Positions 1 to 6,747 of a DNA stretch of 21,598 nucleotides are shown piece after piece. The number at the start of each line of letters is the position of its first letter. Position 1 is the first letter of the stretch. Source of the stretch: a virus; IMG/VR virus record IMGVR_UViG_3300028840_008161, positions 1 to 21,598 of that record, one strand, 5' to 3'. The translations under genes were made by a program, and so were the position numbers. Under the pieces are notes generated by a model. That model did not search any database. It saw nothing but the letters and a program-made list of their open reading frames with translations, and was not told the origin of the DNA.

Positions 1-1314
1 CTACAATTTGGGCTGCGGGGGTGGGAGCTTGCCGCCGCCGACGGTCAGCGCGCGGATGACGCGATCGAGTTGCGTCTTGAATAGTGCGTGGTCCGTATTC
101 CAGCCCTTAAAGCTCGCCACGTTACGCGCCTTTAAGGCACGTCGATACTCCCCAGAATAGGACTCAAGCAGATAGCCATCCAAATCAAGCGGGATGAGGG
201 CCAGTACCTCCTCACCGCGCTGTTTAGTGAGTTCCTCCTCCTTGCCCAGCACCATTGAGATCTCTCTGTCCACCCACCAGCTGTGCAGCGCGGTCTCCGA
301 GCAGCACAGCAGCACTTTGTCCCAAATGCGAATGCCCAGGCTGACCTCGCGGGCGATCTTCTCCCCGGGCAGGATCTGATGGTCGTCCAGCCAACAGCGA
401 ATGCCCCGGCCCTGCAATCTGTCGTGCAGCAGGCGGGCGAAGTCGGCGTCCGCGTGGCTATAGCTGATGAAGCATGAATAGAACTCGATAACCTCTCCCC
501 GGAGTGATGGTAGCGAGGAAATCAGCTGCTCGGGCACGCCACTGCCACGCAAGAATACTGCTGGAAGGTCACCCGAAGTAGAGAAGATTGTGTCCACCGA
601 AATTTGGCTGGAGCCAACATGTACGATGCTCTCAAGCCCCTTGGCTGTAGAAAGGTCTACATCCGCGAAGGTGGTATAGTGACATGTTGCGCCAGTGAAG
701 TCTGACTCTGATAGGCGAGTGGTCTTGAAGTTTGCACCGCGCAAATCGGCCCCTGACAGGTTCGCTCCGTTCAGATTTGTCTTGGTCAAGTCAGCGTCTT
801 CGAGATTCACATCTCGAAGGTCAGCCCCGCTCAAGTTGGCCCTAACAAGATTGACGCCTGTCAGATTAGCATTGGGAAGACGTGCTAGGCTGAGATCCGC
901 TTCTTGGAGGTTGGCAAACCCAAGATCAGTGTTTGAAAGGTCGGCACCACTGAGATCGGCTCTCGCGAGATTGGCGTAGCGGAGATCAAGATACGACAAG
1001 TCTGCGTTTTGGAGCTTCTTGTGTGCGAGGTCTGCCCCCAACGTAAAGCGGACACCACGCACATCGAAAGTGGCTCGCCCAAGTCTCTCCATCGCGGTGT
1101 TGACAGCAGGCCAATTTGTCAACAAATCCACGATCCTACCAGAAAGGTCAGGAATGAATCTGCGATAGGAACCTGAAAGCAGAGTTCTCGTAATCAGGTA
1201 GAAACTCAGTATGGCCAGCCCGCTGGCGATGCCAAGGAACGCCTCTATCACTGTCAAGTTATGTGCATCCCCTTTAGCTACAGACTGCCTGTCATCAGTC
1301 GTGACCACTAACAA
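1..1314 (-). CDS. Membrane-anchored pentapeptide-repeat protein with C-terminal TIR domain
   Basis: 437 aa, complete. A hydrophobic segment at about residues 22-41 suggests an N-terminal membrane anchor. Residues 96-220 are a run of A(D/N)LxxA-type pentapeptide repeats, which fold as a right-handed quadrilateral helix in this family. Residues 278-420 look like a TIR domain: it opens with YSCFISYSHADADFA, contains CWLDDHQILPGEKI, and has an SWWVDREI motif whose Glu351 sits where TIR NADases carry the catalytic glutamate. Bacterial TIR domains commonly cleave NAD+ or make nucleotide signals in anti-phage defence; that role here is inference. The start used is TTG at 1314 (GTG at 1308 is an alternative). 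It overlaps the end of the upstream membrane-protein gene by 20 bp, implying translational coupling. The gene is clearly lower in GC than the capsid genes and opposes them, so it is likely acquired cargo. Confidence 0.85.
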   Translation of the reverse strand: MLVVTTDDRQSVAKGDAHNLTVIEAFLGIASGLAILSFYLITRTLLSGSYRRFIPDLSGRIVDLLTNWPAVNTAMERLGRATFDVRGVRFTLGADLAHKKLQNADLSYLDLRYANLARADLSGADLSNTDLGFANLQEADLSLARLPNANLTGVNLVRANLSGADLRDVNLEDADLTKTNLNGANLSGADLRGANFKTTRLSESDFTGATCHYTTFADVDLSTAKGLESIVHVGSSQISVDTIFSTSGDLPAVFLRGSGVPEQLISSLPSLRGEVIEFYSCFISYSHADADFARLLHDRLQGRGIRCWLDDHQILPGEKIAREVSLGIRIWDKVLLCCSETALHSWWVDREISMVLGKEEELTKQRGEEVLALIPLDLDGYLLESYSGEYRRALKARNVASFKGWNTDHALFKTQLDRVIRALTVGGGKLPPPQPKL

Positions 1315-1744
1315 AAGTAAGAAAGACTTGGATAAGAAAGCAAACTACGATAGTTATCACGGCCAAGACAACGGCGAGCGTGGCAATCTGCAACTGTTGG
1401 AAACCCAACGGCTGCACTCTCTCATGGATATACGTTATTGCGAAGAAACCAGCGCTGCCCACGAGAAAGAACACTTGTACCAAGAACAAGAACCTTACAA
1501 ACCAATCGTCCCGATTCTTCAGTTCCGCGTTGTGGAAATCACTGAATGTTGAGCCCCATATAGCCAGCGAGAAGAAATACAATTCTGTTGTACCTACCAA
1601 CTCCACAAATCTTGGATTTGTGCTCTGCAGGTAAGCAACTGCCACACCCACCACCAAGAAGAACAATGGAAAGAAGCAACTCATACCTAACCAGATGGTC
1701 AGCTTGCCAAAGTCCTTGGATGTTAGAGATAACTCATTTCTCAA
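1295..1744 (-). CDS. Small four-helix membrane protein, partner of the TIR protein
   Basis: 149 aa with four strongly hydrophobic segments at about residues 15-39, 48-66, 81-106 and 118-144 and no recognisable enzymatic motif. The TTG start at 1744 is chosen because AGAGGAG lies 8 nt upstream, an excellent ribosome binding site; no in-frame ATG gives a comparable fit. Its end overlaps the start of the TIR/pentapeptide gene by 20 bp, so the two are almost certainly one transcript made in this order. I do not recognise a family. By analogy with other two-gene systems that pair a membrane protein with a TIR effector it could be a sensor, pore or anchor, but nothing in the sequence proves this. 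Base composition matches its partner and not the phage genes. Confidence 0.75.
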   Translation of the reverse strand: MRNELSLTSKDFGKLTIWLGMSCFFPLFFLVVGVAVAYLQSTNPRFVELVGTTELYFFSLAIWGSTFSDFHNAELKNRDDWFVRFLFLVQVFFLVGSAGFFAITYIHERVQPLGFQQLQIATLAVVLAVITIVVCFLIQVFLTFVSGHD

Positions 1745-1811
1745 TGGGGAACTCCTCTAACATTTCGCTCTTCGTTACCACATTGCTTTCCCTACAGCAC
1801 AAATTACATGA

Positions 1812-1840
1812 AGTATGCACAACAAGACTAAGAAAGGCAA
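1812..1840 (-). promoter_or_regulatory. Possible promoter for the TIR cassette
   Basis: On the minus strand TTGCCT (1840-1835) is separated by 17 nt from CATACT (1817-1812), four and five matches to the sigma-70 consensus boxes. It would give a leader of about 60 nt before the TTG start at 1744. It is weak evidence, supported mainly by position and AT-richness. Confidence 0.3.
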
Positions 1841-1878
1841 ACATAGAAGAAGAGGCCGAATCCGACGATGATCGAGAC

Positions 1879-1907
1879 TTGACAGCCTAGAACATTTGTG
1901 CGATAAT
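1879..1907 (+). promoter_or_regulatory. Sigma-70-type promoter facing the capsid genes
   Basis: TTGACA (1879-1884) is a perfect -35 box. A 17-nt spacer leads to GATAAT (1902-1907), five of six matches to the -10 consensus, preceded by TG one base upstream (1899-1900), an extended -10 motif. In a GC-rich window this is a conspicuous match. Transcription should start near 1914 and run through the hairpin at 1988-2031 into the scaffold gene. It lies back to back with the possible cassette promoter. Confidence 0.65.
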
Positions 1908-1921
1908 TATCCGCATCAGTA

Positions 1922-1956
1922 GGACACGGCCCGCCGACCACAGCGGGTAGCGTGCC
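1922..1956 (+). other. Imperfect hairpin in the capsid-operon leader
   Basis: CACG (1925-1928) can pair with CGTG (1951-1954), enclosing CCGC (1931-1934) paired with GCGG (1943-1946). It lies about 10 nt after the predicted transcription start and so would be near the 5' end of the leader RNA. It could be a structural element of an antitermination or processing signal, or chance. Confidence 0.3.
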
Positions 1957-1987
1957 AGGACGACCAACCATAGCGTTGCGTGAACCA

Positions 1988-2031
1988 CGGCACCTGTCAG
2001 GGAAAAGACTTCCCGGCGGGTGCCGTTTTTT
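1988..2031 (+). terminator. Intrinsic-terminator-like hairpin ahead of the scaffold gene
   Basis: CGGCACC (1988-1994) pairs with GGTGCCG (2019-2025) and is followed directly by six T residues (2026-2031). Inside the loop GGGAA (2000-2004) pairs with TTCCC (2010-2014), giving a nested stem. This is the form of a rho-independent terminator on the plus strand. It lies between the promoter at 1879-1907 and the scaffold ribosome binding site at 2044, so it would terminate or attenuate capsid transcription unless read through. Confidence 0.6.
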
Positions 2032-2054
2032 GTTGGGATAGCCAGGAGCTAGGC

Positions 2055-2600
2055 ATGACCGAGCAGGACTCACGAGAGGCGGTGCAGGACACCGGCCCGG
2101 CAGAGGGCGCGTCGGAAGACGCATCCGAAGACGCGGCCACCTTTGACGGGGAGTACGTCCGCAAGCTGCGGCAGGAGAACGCGCGCTGGCGCAAGGAAGT
2201 GCGCGAGTTGCAGGAAAAGCAGGGAGACGTAGAGGCTCTGCAGGCGCAGGTGCGCCGGAGCGCCATCCAGGCGGCGGTGATCGCGGCGGCGGCCAGAGCG
2301 GGGATCGCGGACCCGGAGGATGCGGTCCGGCTGGCCGATCTGGAAGGTGTGGAGATCGACGAGGACGGCACCGTGAGCGGAGCGGACGAGGCCGTGGCGG
2401 CGCTGGTCGAGGCCAAGCCCTATTTGCGGGGCGAACAGGCCGGACCGACGCCCGGCGTCAGGCCGCTCAAGCCGGGGGACGAAGGGCCGCCGGGTGGGCC
2501 ATCGCGGCGCATCCGCGACCTGACCGGGGTGCAGGGCACGCCGAAAGGGGCCGACGTTTTCCGGGGCGGGGGCGTCCAGTATGCAGGAGACCGCGAGTAG
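2055..2600 (+). CDS. Capsid scaffolding protein
   Basis: 181 aa from ATG 2055, chosen because AGGAG at 2044-2048 is 6 nt upstream; the longer in-frame start at 1980 would run through the terminator hairpin. The protein is very acidic at the N terminus and has a charged heptad-like helix at about residues 30-65 (KLRQENARWRKEVRELQEKQ), then an Ala-rich region and a Pro/Gly-rich basic tail. This design (coiled coil, low complexity, position directly before the capsid gene) is typical of GP20- or DUF4355-like scaffolds, which chaperone procapsid assembly and are then lost. No protease motif is visible, so it is not a protease-scaffold fusion. Sequence similarity to a named family cannot be checked here. 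Confidence 0.75.
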   Translation: MTEQDSREAVQDTGPAEGASEDASEDAATFDGEYVRKLRQENARWRKEVRELQEKQGDVEALQAQVRRSAIQAAVIAAAARAGIADPEDAVRLADLEGVEIDEDGTVSGADEAVAALVEAKPYLRGEQAGPTPGVRPLKPGDEGPPGGPSRRIRDLTGVQGTPKGADVFRGGGVQYAGDRE

Positions 2601-2647
2601 AGTGGGGGACAGAGGGACCAGAGCAAGAGTGTAAGCGTCTGGGTTTT

Positions 2648-2730
2648 CACCCCCACCCCCGCTGCGCGGACCCTCCCCCGTTGAACGGGGGAGGGTGGCC
2701 GAGCGTAGCGAGGCCGGGAGGGGGTGGGCC
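2648..2730. repeat. Type A palindromic repeat, copy 1
   Basis: CACCCCCACCCCC at the left and GGGAGGGGGTGGG at the right enclose a perfect palindrome at 2671-2695 with arms CCCTCCCCCGTT and AACGGGGGAGGG around one G. It fills most of the gap between the scaffold and capsid genes. Related copies lie near 4096, 9208, 10730 and 17321. Confidence 0.85.
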
Positions 2731-2800
2731 TGACAGGAGAAATAAGCCCATGTTTGGCCGCTCATCGCGGTCCACTGACCATCTAGGAGAAGACTAAGAC

Positions 2801-3658
2801 ATGGCTACAGGCCCTTCTCGTTGGGCGGACATCAGCAGCCTGGTCGACAACATCCACGAGGATGCCTTGTTTACCCTGCGCGCGCTGAACGTGCTCGGCC
2901 CGACGGTACGAGCTTTTAACGACGACGGCGGTTTCAATCCGCGCGACGTCACGCAGTACGGCCCGGCCAACGTGCGCCAGGCCGCCGAAGCCGAGGACGT
3001 GACGCCCACGGCGTTCAATCCCTCGGCGCTGACCACGCTGACGCCCGCGCGCTACGTCGATCAGTTTTTGCTGACCGACCAGCGGGTGGCATCGGACCGC
3101 CAGAACGTGCAGGTGGATGCCGCCCTGGAACTGGGCGCGGCTTTCGCCGCCAACGTGGACACCAACCTGGCGACCCATTTCAGCAGCCTGACGGGCGGCA
3201 CCATCGGTTCAGCCGGGGGGACGATTGGCTGGGACGACATCTTCAACGCGCGGGCGATTCTGCACGCGGGTGGGGTGCCGGGTCCGTACTACTGCGCGCT
3301 GCACCCGTACCAGTGGCGTTACCTGGTCAACGACGCGGTGGTGGCGGGCAACAGCATCGTCAACGCGCCGCAGTTCCAGGATGCGCTGGTGAGCACCTAC
3401 TTTACGGCGACCATCATCGGCGGCGTCACTTTCGCCATCAGCGGGCACATCGCAGTGGACGGCAGCGACGACGCCATCGGGGCGATGTACTCGCCGGTAG
3501 CGCTGGCGCTGGACATCCGCAGGCCGTTCAACATCCGGCCAGAGCGCGACGAGAGCCGCGAGGCGTTCGAGTTGAACGCCAGCATGTGGTACGCCCACGG
3601 CGTGTGGGATGCCGCGCGCGGCGTGCAGCTCGTCGGCGACGCGAGCGCGCCCAGCTAG
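2801..3658 (+). CDS. Major capsid protein
   Basis: 285 aa, start ATG with AGGAG at 2785-2789, 11 nt upstream. The call rests on size, position directly after the scaffold, and composition typical of HK97-fold shell proteins: an N-terminal region rich in Asn/Asp (RALNVLGPTVRAFNDDGGFN), a central stretch with TPARYVDQFLLTDQRVASD and an acidic helix, a P-domain-like middle (GGVPGPYYCALHPYQWRYLV), and a C-terminal AMYSPVALALDIRRPFNI segment of the kind seen near the end of many capsid subunits. There is no N-terminal delta domain long enough to act as scaffold, consistent with the separate scaffold gene. It is followed after 12 nt by a small probable head protein. Alternative structural roles are unlikely. 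Confidence 0.8.
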   Translation: MATGPSRWADISSLVDNIHEDALFTLRALNVLGPTVRAFNDDGGFNPRDVTQYGPANVRQAAEAEDVTPTAFNPSALTTLTPARYVDQFLLTDQRVASDRQNVQVDAALELGAAFAANVDTNLATHFSSLTGGTIGSAGGTIGWDDIFNARAILHAGGVPGPYYCALHPYQWRYLVNDAVVAGNSIVNAPQFQDALVSTYFTATIIGGVTFAISGHIAVDGSDDAIGAMYSPVALALDIRRPFNIRPERDESREAFELNASMWYAHGVWDAARGVQLVGDASAPS

Positions 3659-3670
3659 GAGTGAGCGAAC

Positions 3671-4087
3671 ATGGCTAACGTGCAAAACGTGAAAACGATC
3701 GTGGTGCCGCTGTACGGCGGCGCGACGGACTGGCAGGGCGACGACGTGCACATGCACATCTACAAAGCGCCCGACGCCGACGAGGGCGGCAACGTGCAGG
3801 TGCTCAGTGCCTGGGCAGTGATGGCCGCCGCCACCGGTGCGGGGACCAGTTTCTCGCTGGCGCTGCACAACTACGGCACCGCCGGGACCGCTGTGGAGGG
3901 CACCGTGGCCGCCGCGATGGGCGGCACGGCAGACGCCGCGCAGTGGGCCGCCGACACCCCGCGCGAGTTCACCATCTCGGATGGCGATCTCAACGCCGGG
4001 GAGTGGTTGGTGCTGGACAAGCAAGAGGACAACTCCAGCGACCCCACCCGTGGGATTGTGGTGGTCAACATCCTGGAGGGTGTGTAA
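3671..4087 (+). CDS. Small probable head decoration or head fibre protein
   Basis: 138 aa. The ribosome binding site AGGAG overlaps the stop codon of the capsid gene, so translation is probably coupled. The sequence is rich in short beta-strand-like segments (KTIVVPLYGG, FSLALHNYG, GIVVVNILEGV), Gly, Ala and Asp, with no membrane segment or enzymatic motif. Position directly after the major capsid protein and the beta-rich composition suggest a surface decoration or head-fibre protein. I do not recognise a specific family. The type A repeat starts right after its stop codon. Confidence 0.55.
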   Translation: MANVQNVKTIVVPLYGGATDWQGDDVHMHIYKAPDADEGGNVQVLSAWAVMAAATGAGTSFSLALHNYGTAGTAVEGTVAAAMGGTADAAQWAADTPREFTISDGDLNAGEWLVLDKQEDNSSDPTRGIVVVNILEGV

Positions 4088-4095
4088 GAGAAGAA

Positions 4096-4163
4096 CACCC
4101 CCACCCGCCCAGCTAGCGCTGGGCACCCTCCCCCGTTCAACGGGGGAGGGAAGGGGAGGGGGT
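4096..4163. repeat. Type A palindromic repeat, copy 2
   Basis: CACCCCCACCCGCC at the left and GGGGAGGGGGTGAG at the right flank a perfect palindrome at 4126-4150 with the same arms as copy 1. A second small palindrome, CCCAGCTAGCGCTGGG, precedes it. It separates the head genes from the glycosyltransferase. Confidence 0.85.
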
Positions 4164-4185
4164 GAGACTGGGGCGACAGGCATCC

Positions 4186-5442
4186 ATGAAAATCCTCTGG
4201 CTGAGCAACGCGCCCTGGAGCGCTACCGGATACGGCAACCAGACCGACATGTTCGTCTGGCGGCTGCGCGACCTGGGGCACGAGATCACGTGCAGCAATT
4301 TCTACGGCTTGCAGGGCGCGCCGCAAAAGCTGGATGGCATGCTGATGCTGCCCGCCGGGCGCGACGCCTTCGGGCAGGACGTGATCGCCGCCGACGCCGA
4401 GCACGTGGGGGCCGACATCGTGATCACGCTGGTGGACGCCTGGGTGCTCAGCCCGGAGATCACCCGGCGCTTCAACTGGGTGGCGTGGGCACCTATCGAC
4501 CACGACCCGATCCCGCCTGCCGTGGCCCGCTCGCTGGAGGCGGCGTTCCAGCCGATTGCCTACAGCCGCTTCGGCGAGGCCAGAATGCGCGAGGCTGGAT
4601 TGGACCCGCTCTACGTGCCGCACGGCGTCGACACAGACATTTTTTACCCGGTGGACAAGCGCACCGCCCGGGAGGCCATCGGAATCCCGCCCGAATACCA
4701 GGACCGTTTTCTGGTGGGCATCGTGGCGGCCAACAAGGGCACGCCCAGCCGCAAGGCGTTCGACCAGCAAATCCGGGCCTTTGCCCGCTTCCACGCCAAC
4801 CACCCGCGGGCGATGCTGTATCTGCACACCGACGTGACTGGCATCAACGGGGTCAGCATTCACGACATCATCCGGCTGGCGGGTTTGCCGGAGGAGGCCA
4901 TCGCTACCGTGCCGCCCTATCGCTACGCGCGGGGCATGATCGGCAAGGACGAGATGGCCCACCGTTACAGCGCGCTCGACGTGCTGCTCAACGCGACCAA
5001 GGGCGAGGGCTTCGGGCTGCCCATCGTGGAGGCGATGGCGTGCGGCGTGCCGGTGATCGTCACCGATTTCACCGCCATGCCCGAACTGGTCTCGGAGGGG
5101 GCGGGCTGGAAAGTGCCGGTGGACGGCGACTGCCTGACCTTCTCGCAGGAGAGCTACCAGGCCACGCCGCCGGTGAGCGGCATTCACGCCGCGCTGGAGC
5201 GGGCCTACCTGGAGGCGGGCGGCATGCGCGAGCAGGCTCGCCGGGGGGCGCTGGCCTACGACGCGGACGTGGTCACGGAACAGTATTGGAAGCCTGCGCT
5301 GGAAAAGATTGAGAAGAAACTGAAACGGGGCGAGGCGTCGAGCCGGGGGAAGAAGGATGGTGTCCACAGATTGCACAGATTACACGAGATTCAATCTGTG
5401 CCATCTGTGAAATCTGTGGACTCCCCAGGCTGCAAGCCTTGA
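4186..5442 (+). CDS. GT4-like (GT-B fold) glycosyltransferase
   Basis: 418 aa from ATG 4186 (MKILWLSNAPWSATGYGNQT); the upstream in-frame GTG at 4162 lies in repeat DNA. The N terminus has the first beta strand and Gly-rich loop of a GT-B donor/acceptor fold. PHGVDTDIFYP at about 145-155 and the EX7E motif EGFGLPIVE at 274-282, followed by AMACGVPVIVTD, are signatures of family 1/GT4 glycosyltransferases that use nucleotide sugars and retain anomeric configuration. A TALE-like tail is absent. Residues 393-412 are encoded by the type B repeat, so the natural C terminus has been extended by repeat insertion. It begins a block of three modification genes between head and connector genes. Substrate is unknown: capsid or tail protein, or host surface glycan. 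Confidence 0.85.
   Translation: MKILWLSNAPWSATGYGNQTDMFVWRLRDLGHEITCSNFYGLQGAPQKLDGMLMLPAGRDAFGQDVIAADAEHVGADIVITLVDAWVLSPEITRRFNWVAWAPIDHDPIPPAVARSLEAAFQPIAYSRFGEARMREAGLDPLYVPHGVDTDIFYPVDKRTAREAIGIPPEYQDRFLVGIVAANKGTPSRKAFDQQIRAFARFHANHPRAMLYLHTDVTGINGVSIHDIIRLAGLPEEAIATVPPYRYARGMIGKDEMAHRYSALDVLLNATKGEGFGLPIVEAMACGVPVIVTDFTAMPELVSEGAGWKVPVDGDCLTFSQESYQATPPVSGIHAALERAYLEAGGMREQARRGALAYDADVVTEQYWKPALEKIEKKLKRGEASSRGKKDGVHRLHRLHEIQSVPSVKSVDSPGCKP
5362..5421. repeat. Type B inverted-repeat element, copy 1
   Basis: 60 bp bounded by GTCCACAGATT (5362-5372) and AATCTGTGGAC (5411-5421), with further internal CACAGATT / AATCTGTG units. It is translated as part of the glycosyltransferase C terminus. 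A second copy lies at 7725-7785. Confidence 0.85.
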
Positions 5443-5460
5443 AAGCCGAAAGAGCGAGAC

Positions 5461-5487
5461 TGACTGAATGTTGACTGCTGAATGCCT
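5461..5487. repeat. Type C repeat (TGACTGCTGAATGC), copy 1
   Basis: A short unit with TGACTGAATG and TGACTGCTGAATGC. It overlaps the start codon and first codons of the methyltransferase-like gene. Confidence 0.7.
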
Positions 5488-6061
5488 TCTGCCGGACGAT
5501 CCGCGCGCCAGCCATCTGACGGTGCTGCGGGCGATTGGGGCCAGGGTGCCGGTGCGCTCGGTGCTGGAGTTTGGCTGCGGCCCCTACAGCACGCTCACCT
5601 TTCTGGACCGGGCGGTCTTCCCGGAGGTGGAGCGGGTGCTGAGTTACGAAGCCGACGGCGATTGGGCGTACACCGTGCGGCAGGCGGCCTGGGACGACGC
5701 GCGGCTGCATTTGCAGGTCTTGCGCGCGAGTGTCGAGGACACCATCCGCCAGCAGGACTTGGACGGCTACGACCTGATCTTCATCGATGACCAGAAGCGC
5801 GTCGAGGCGCGGGCGCAGACCATCCGGGCGGTGGCGAGCCGCCAGCCGCAGGGGTTGGTGGTCGTCCACGATTTCGAGGTGGCCGCGTACCAGAAGGCGG
5901 CCAGGGGACTGGCGTCGGGCATTGTCTACGATGCGCTGCGGCCTTACACGGGCGTGCTGTGGCGGGGTCCGTGGGAGCGATGGGGGCCAGTATTGGAAGA
6001 GAGCGTTCAGCCACCAGCAGTCAGCTGTCAGCAAGCTCGTTGGAAGCTGAAGGCTGACTGA
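5468..6061 (+). CDS. Class I SAM-dependent methyltransferase-like protein
   Basis: 197 aa. SVLEFGCGPYSTL at residues 31-43 matches motif I of Rossmann-fold methyltransferases, Glu61 at the end of strand 2 (VLSYEADGDW) would hold the ribose of S-adenosylmethionine, and YDLIFIDD at 101-108 is a strand 4 motif, followed by GLVVVHDFE. No substrate-specific motif is recognised. The start is uncertain: the ribosome binding site is weak and the first seven or so codons lie in a type C repeat, while the last twenty residues are encoded by another one, so both termini may be repeat-derived extensions of a smaller domain. It follows the glycosyltransferase by 25 nt and is probably cotranscribed with it, which suggests methylation of a sugar or protein in the same pathway. 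Confidence 0.7.
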   Translation: MLTAECLLPDDPRASHLTVLRAIGARVPVRSVLEFGCGPYSTLTFLDRAVFPEVERVLSYEADGDWAYTVRQAAWDDARLHLQVLRASVEDTIRQQDLDGYDLIFIDDQKRVEARAQTIRAVASRQPQGLVVVHDFEVAAYQKAARGLASGIVYDALRPYTGVLWRGPWERWGPVLEESVQPPAVSCQQARWKLKAD

Positions 6062-6062
6062 C
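6003..6062. repeat. Type C repeat, copy 2
   Basis: CGTTCAGCCACCAGCAGTCAGC on the left and AGCTGAAGGCTGACTG on the right are roughly inverted. The repeat encodes the C terminus of the methyltransferase-like protein and ends just before the AAGGAG site at 6064. Confidence 0.7.
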
Positions 6063-6075
6063 GAAGGAGCGAGCG

Positions 6076-6120
6076 ATGGCGATGGCGAACATATCAAATG
6101 AAGGCTGCTACCGACTATGA
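6076..6120 (+). CDS. 14-codon leader ORF coupled to the sulfotransferase-like gene
   Basis: ATG at 6076 has a near-ideal AAGGAG (6064-6069) 6 nt upstream and opens MAMANISNEGCYRL, ending in a TGA that overlaps the ATG of the next gene (ATGA at 6117-6120). The next gene has no good ribosome binding site of its own, so this mini-cistron may deliver ribosomes by termination-reinitiation. It could instead be the remnant start of a phage gene broken by insertion. No protein function is implied. Confidence 0.4.
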   Translation: MAMANISNEGCYRL

Positions 6121-6701
6121 GCGTTCAGCTTGGGCTGACTGCTGAATGCTGCAAGCTGACTGCTTTCTTGGTCTTGGGGCCTGAGAGCAGCGGCACGCGG
6201 CTGGTGACGCGCCTGCTGGTGGCGGCGGGCTGTGCGGGCACGGACGCTCACCACCAGTGGTGGGACCGCGAAGCGCCCACCGCCGAGCGGATCGTCTGGC
6301 GGCGCAGCGTGCCGCACGGGGGCCGCTGGCCCGACGTCGAGCGCATGGTCTGGGACCTGCGCGAGGCCGGGTACGCGGTGCGGGCAGTCGTCACGACGCG
6401 CGACTGGTTCCCGGCGGCGATGTCGCAGAACGGGCAGCACGTGCGCAGCCTGGAGCAGGCGTACGCCAACCTGAAGCGGGCGCTGCCCATCATCCTGGCG
6501 CATTTGCAGGAGGCCGGGGTGGATTACGAGCTGGTCAGTTACGAGGGGTTGGTGGCGCGGCCTCGCCAGATGGTGGCCTGGCTGACCGGGCGATTGGGAC
6601 TGCCCATGCCCGGCCAGATCGAGGAGATTGTCGACGGGAACGAGAAGTGGTGGGGTAAACAGCAGCCAGCAGTCAGCGACCAGCTTCCAGCCCGCAATTG
6701 A
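6117..6701 (+). CDS. Sulfotransferase-like P-loop protein
   Basis: 194 aa. FLVLGPESSGTRLVTRLLVAAG at residues 17-38 resembles the 5'-phosphosulfate loop of PAPS sulfotransferases, which is related to a kinase P-loop. VVTTRDWFPAAMSQ at 91-104 resembles the conserved Arg/Asp/Ser region that binds the 3'-phosphate (RDPxxxxxS), and LVSYEGLVARPRQMVAWLTGRLGL at 139-162 matches the usual yExL...P...l...L.flG end of such domains. A related P-loop kinase is the main alternative. The first sixteen or so residues and the last fifteen are encoded by type C repeat DNA. Third member of the modification block; sulfation of a glycan made by the upstream glycosyltransferase is an inference. Confidence 0.65.
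   Translation: MSVQLGLTAECCKLTAFLVLGPESSGTRLVTRLLVAAGCAGTDAHHQWWDREAPTAERIVWRRSVPHGGRWPDVERMVWDLREAGYAVRAVVTTRDWFPAAMSQNGQHVRSLEQAYANLKRALPIILAHLQEAGVDYELVSYEGLVARPRQMVAWLTGRLGLPMPGQIEEIVDGNEKWWGKQQPAVSDQLPARN
6121..6163. repeat. Type C repeat, copy 3
   Basis: Contains GCTGACTGCTGAATGCTG and GCTGACTGC units. It encodes the first residues of the sulfotransferase-like protein. Confidence 0.65.
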
Positions 6702-6737
6702 CGCTGACTGCTAAACGCTGAAGGCTGACTGCTGACG
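6658..6737. repeat. Type C repeat cluster, copy 4
   Basis: CAGCAGTCAGC-type units at the left and GCTGACTGCT...GCTGAAGGCTGACTGCTGA at the right make an imperfect inverted repeat. It spans the end of the sulfotransferase-like gene and stops directly before the GGAGG of the connector gene. Confidence 0.75.
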
Positions 6738-6747
6738 GAGGAATCAT

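Noticed and set aside
3871-5376. Long minus-strand open frame opposite the glycosyltransferase and head genes
   Set aside because: Crosses a type A repeat and opposes a well-defined GT4-like gene with EX7E motif; no recognisable protein features.
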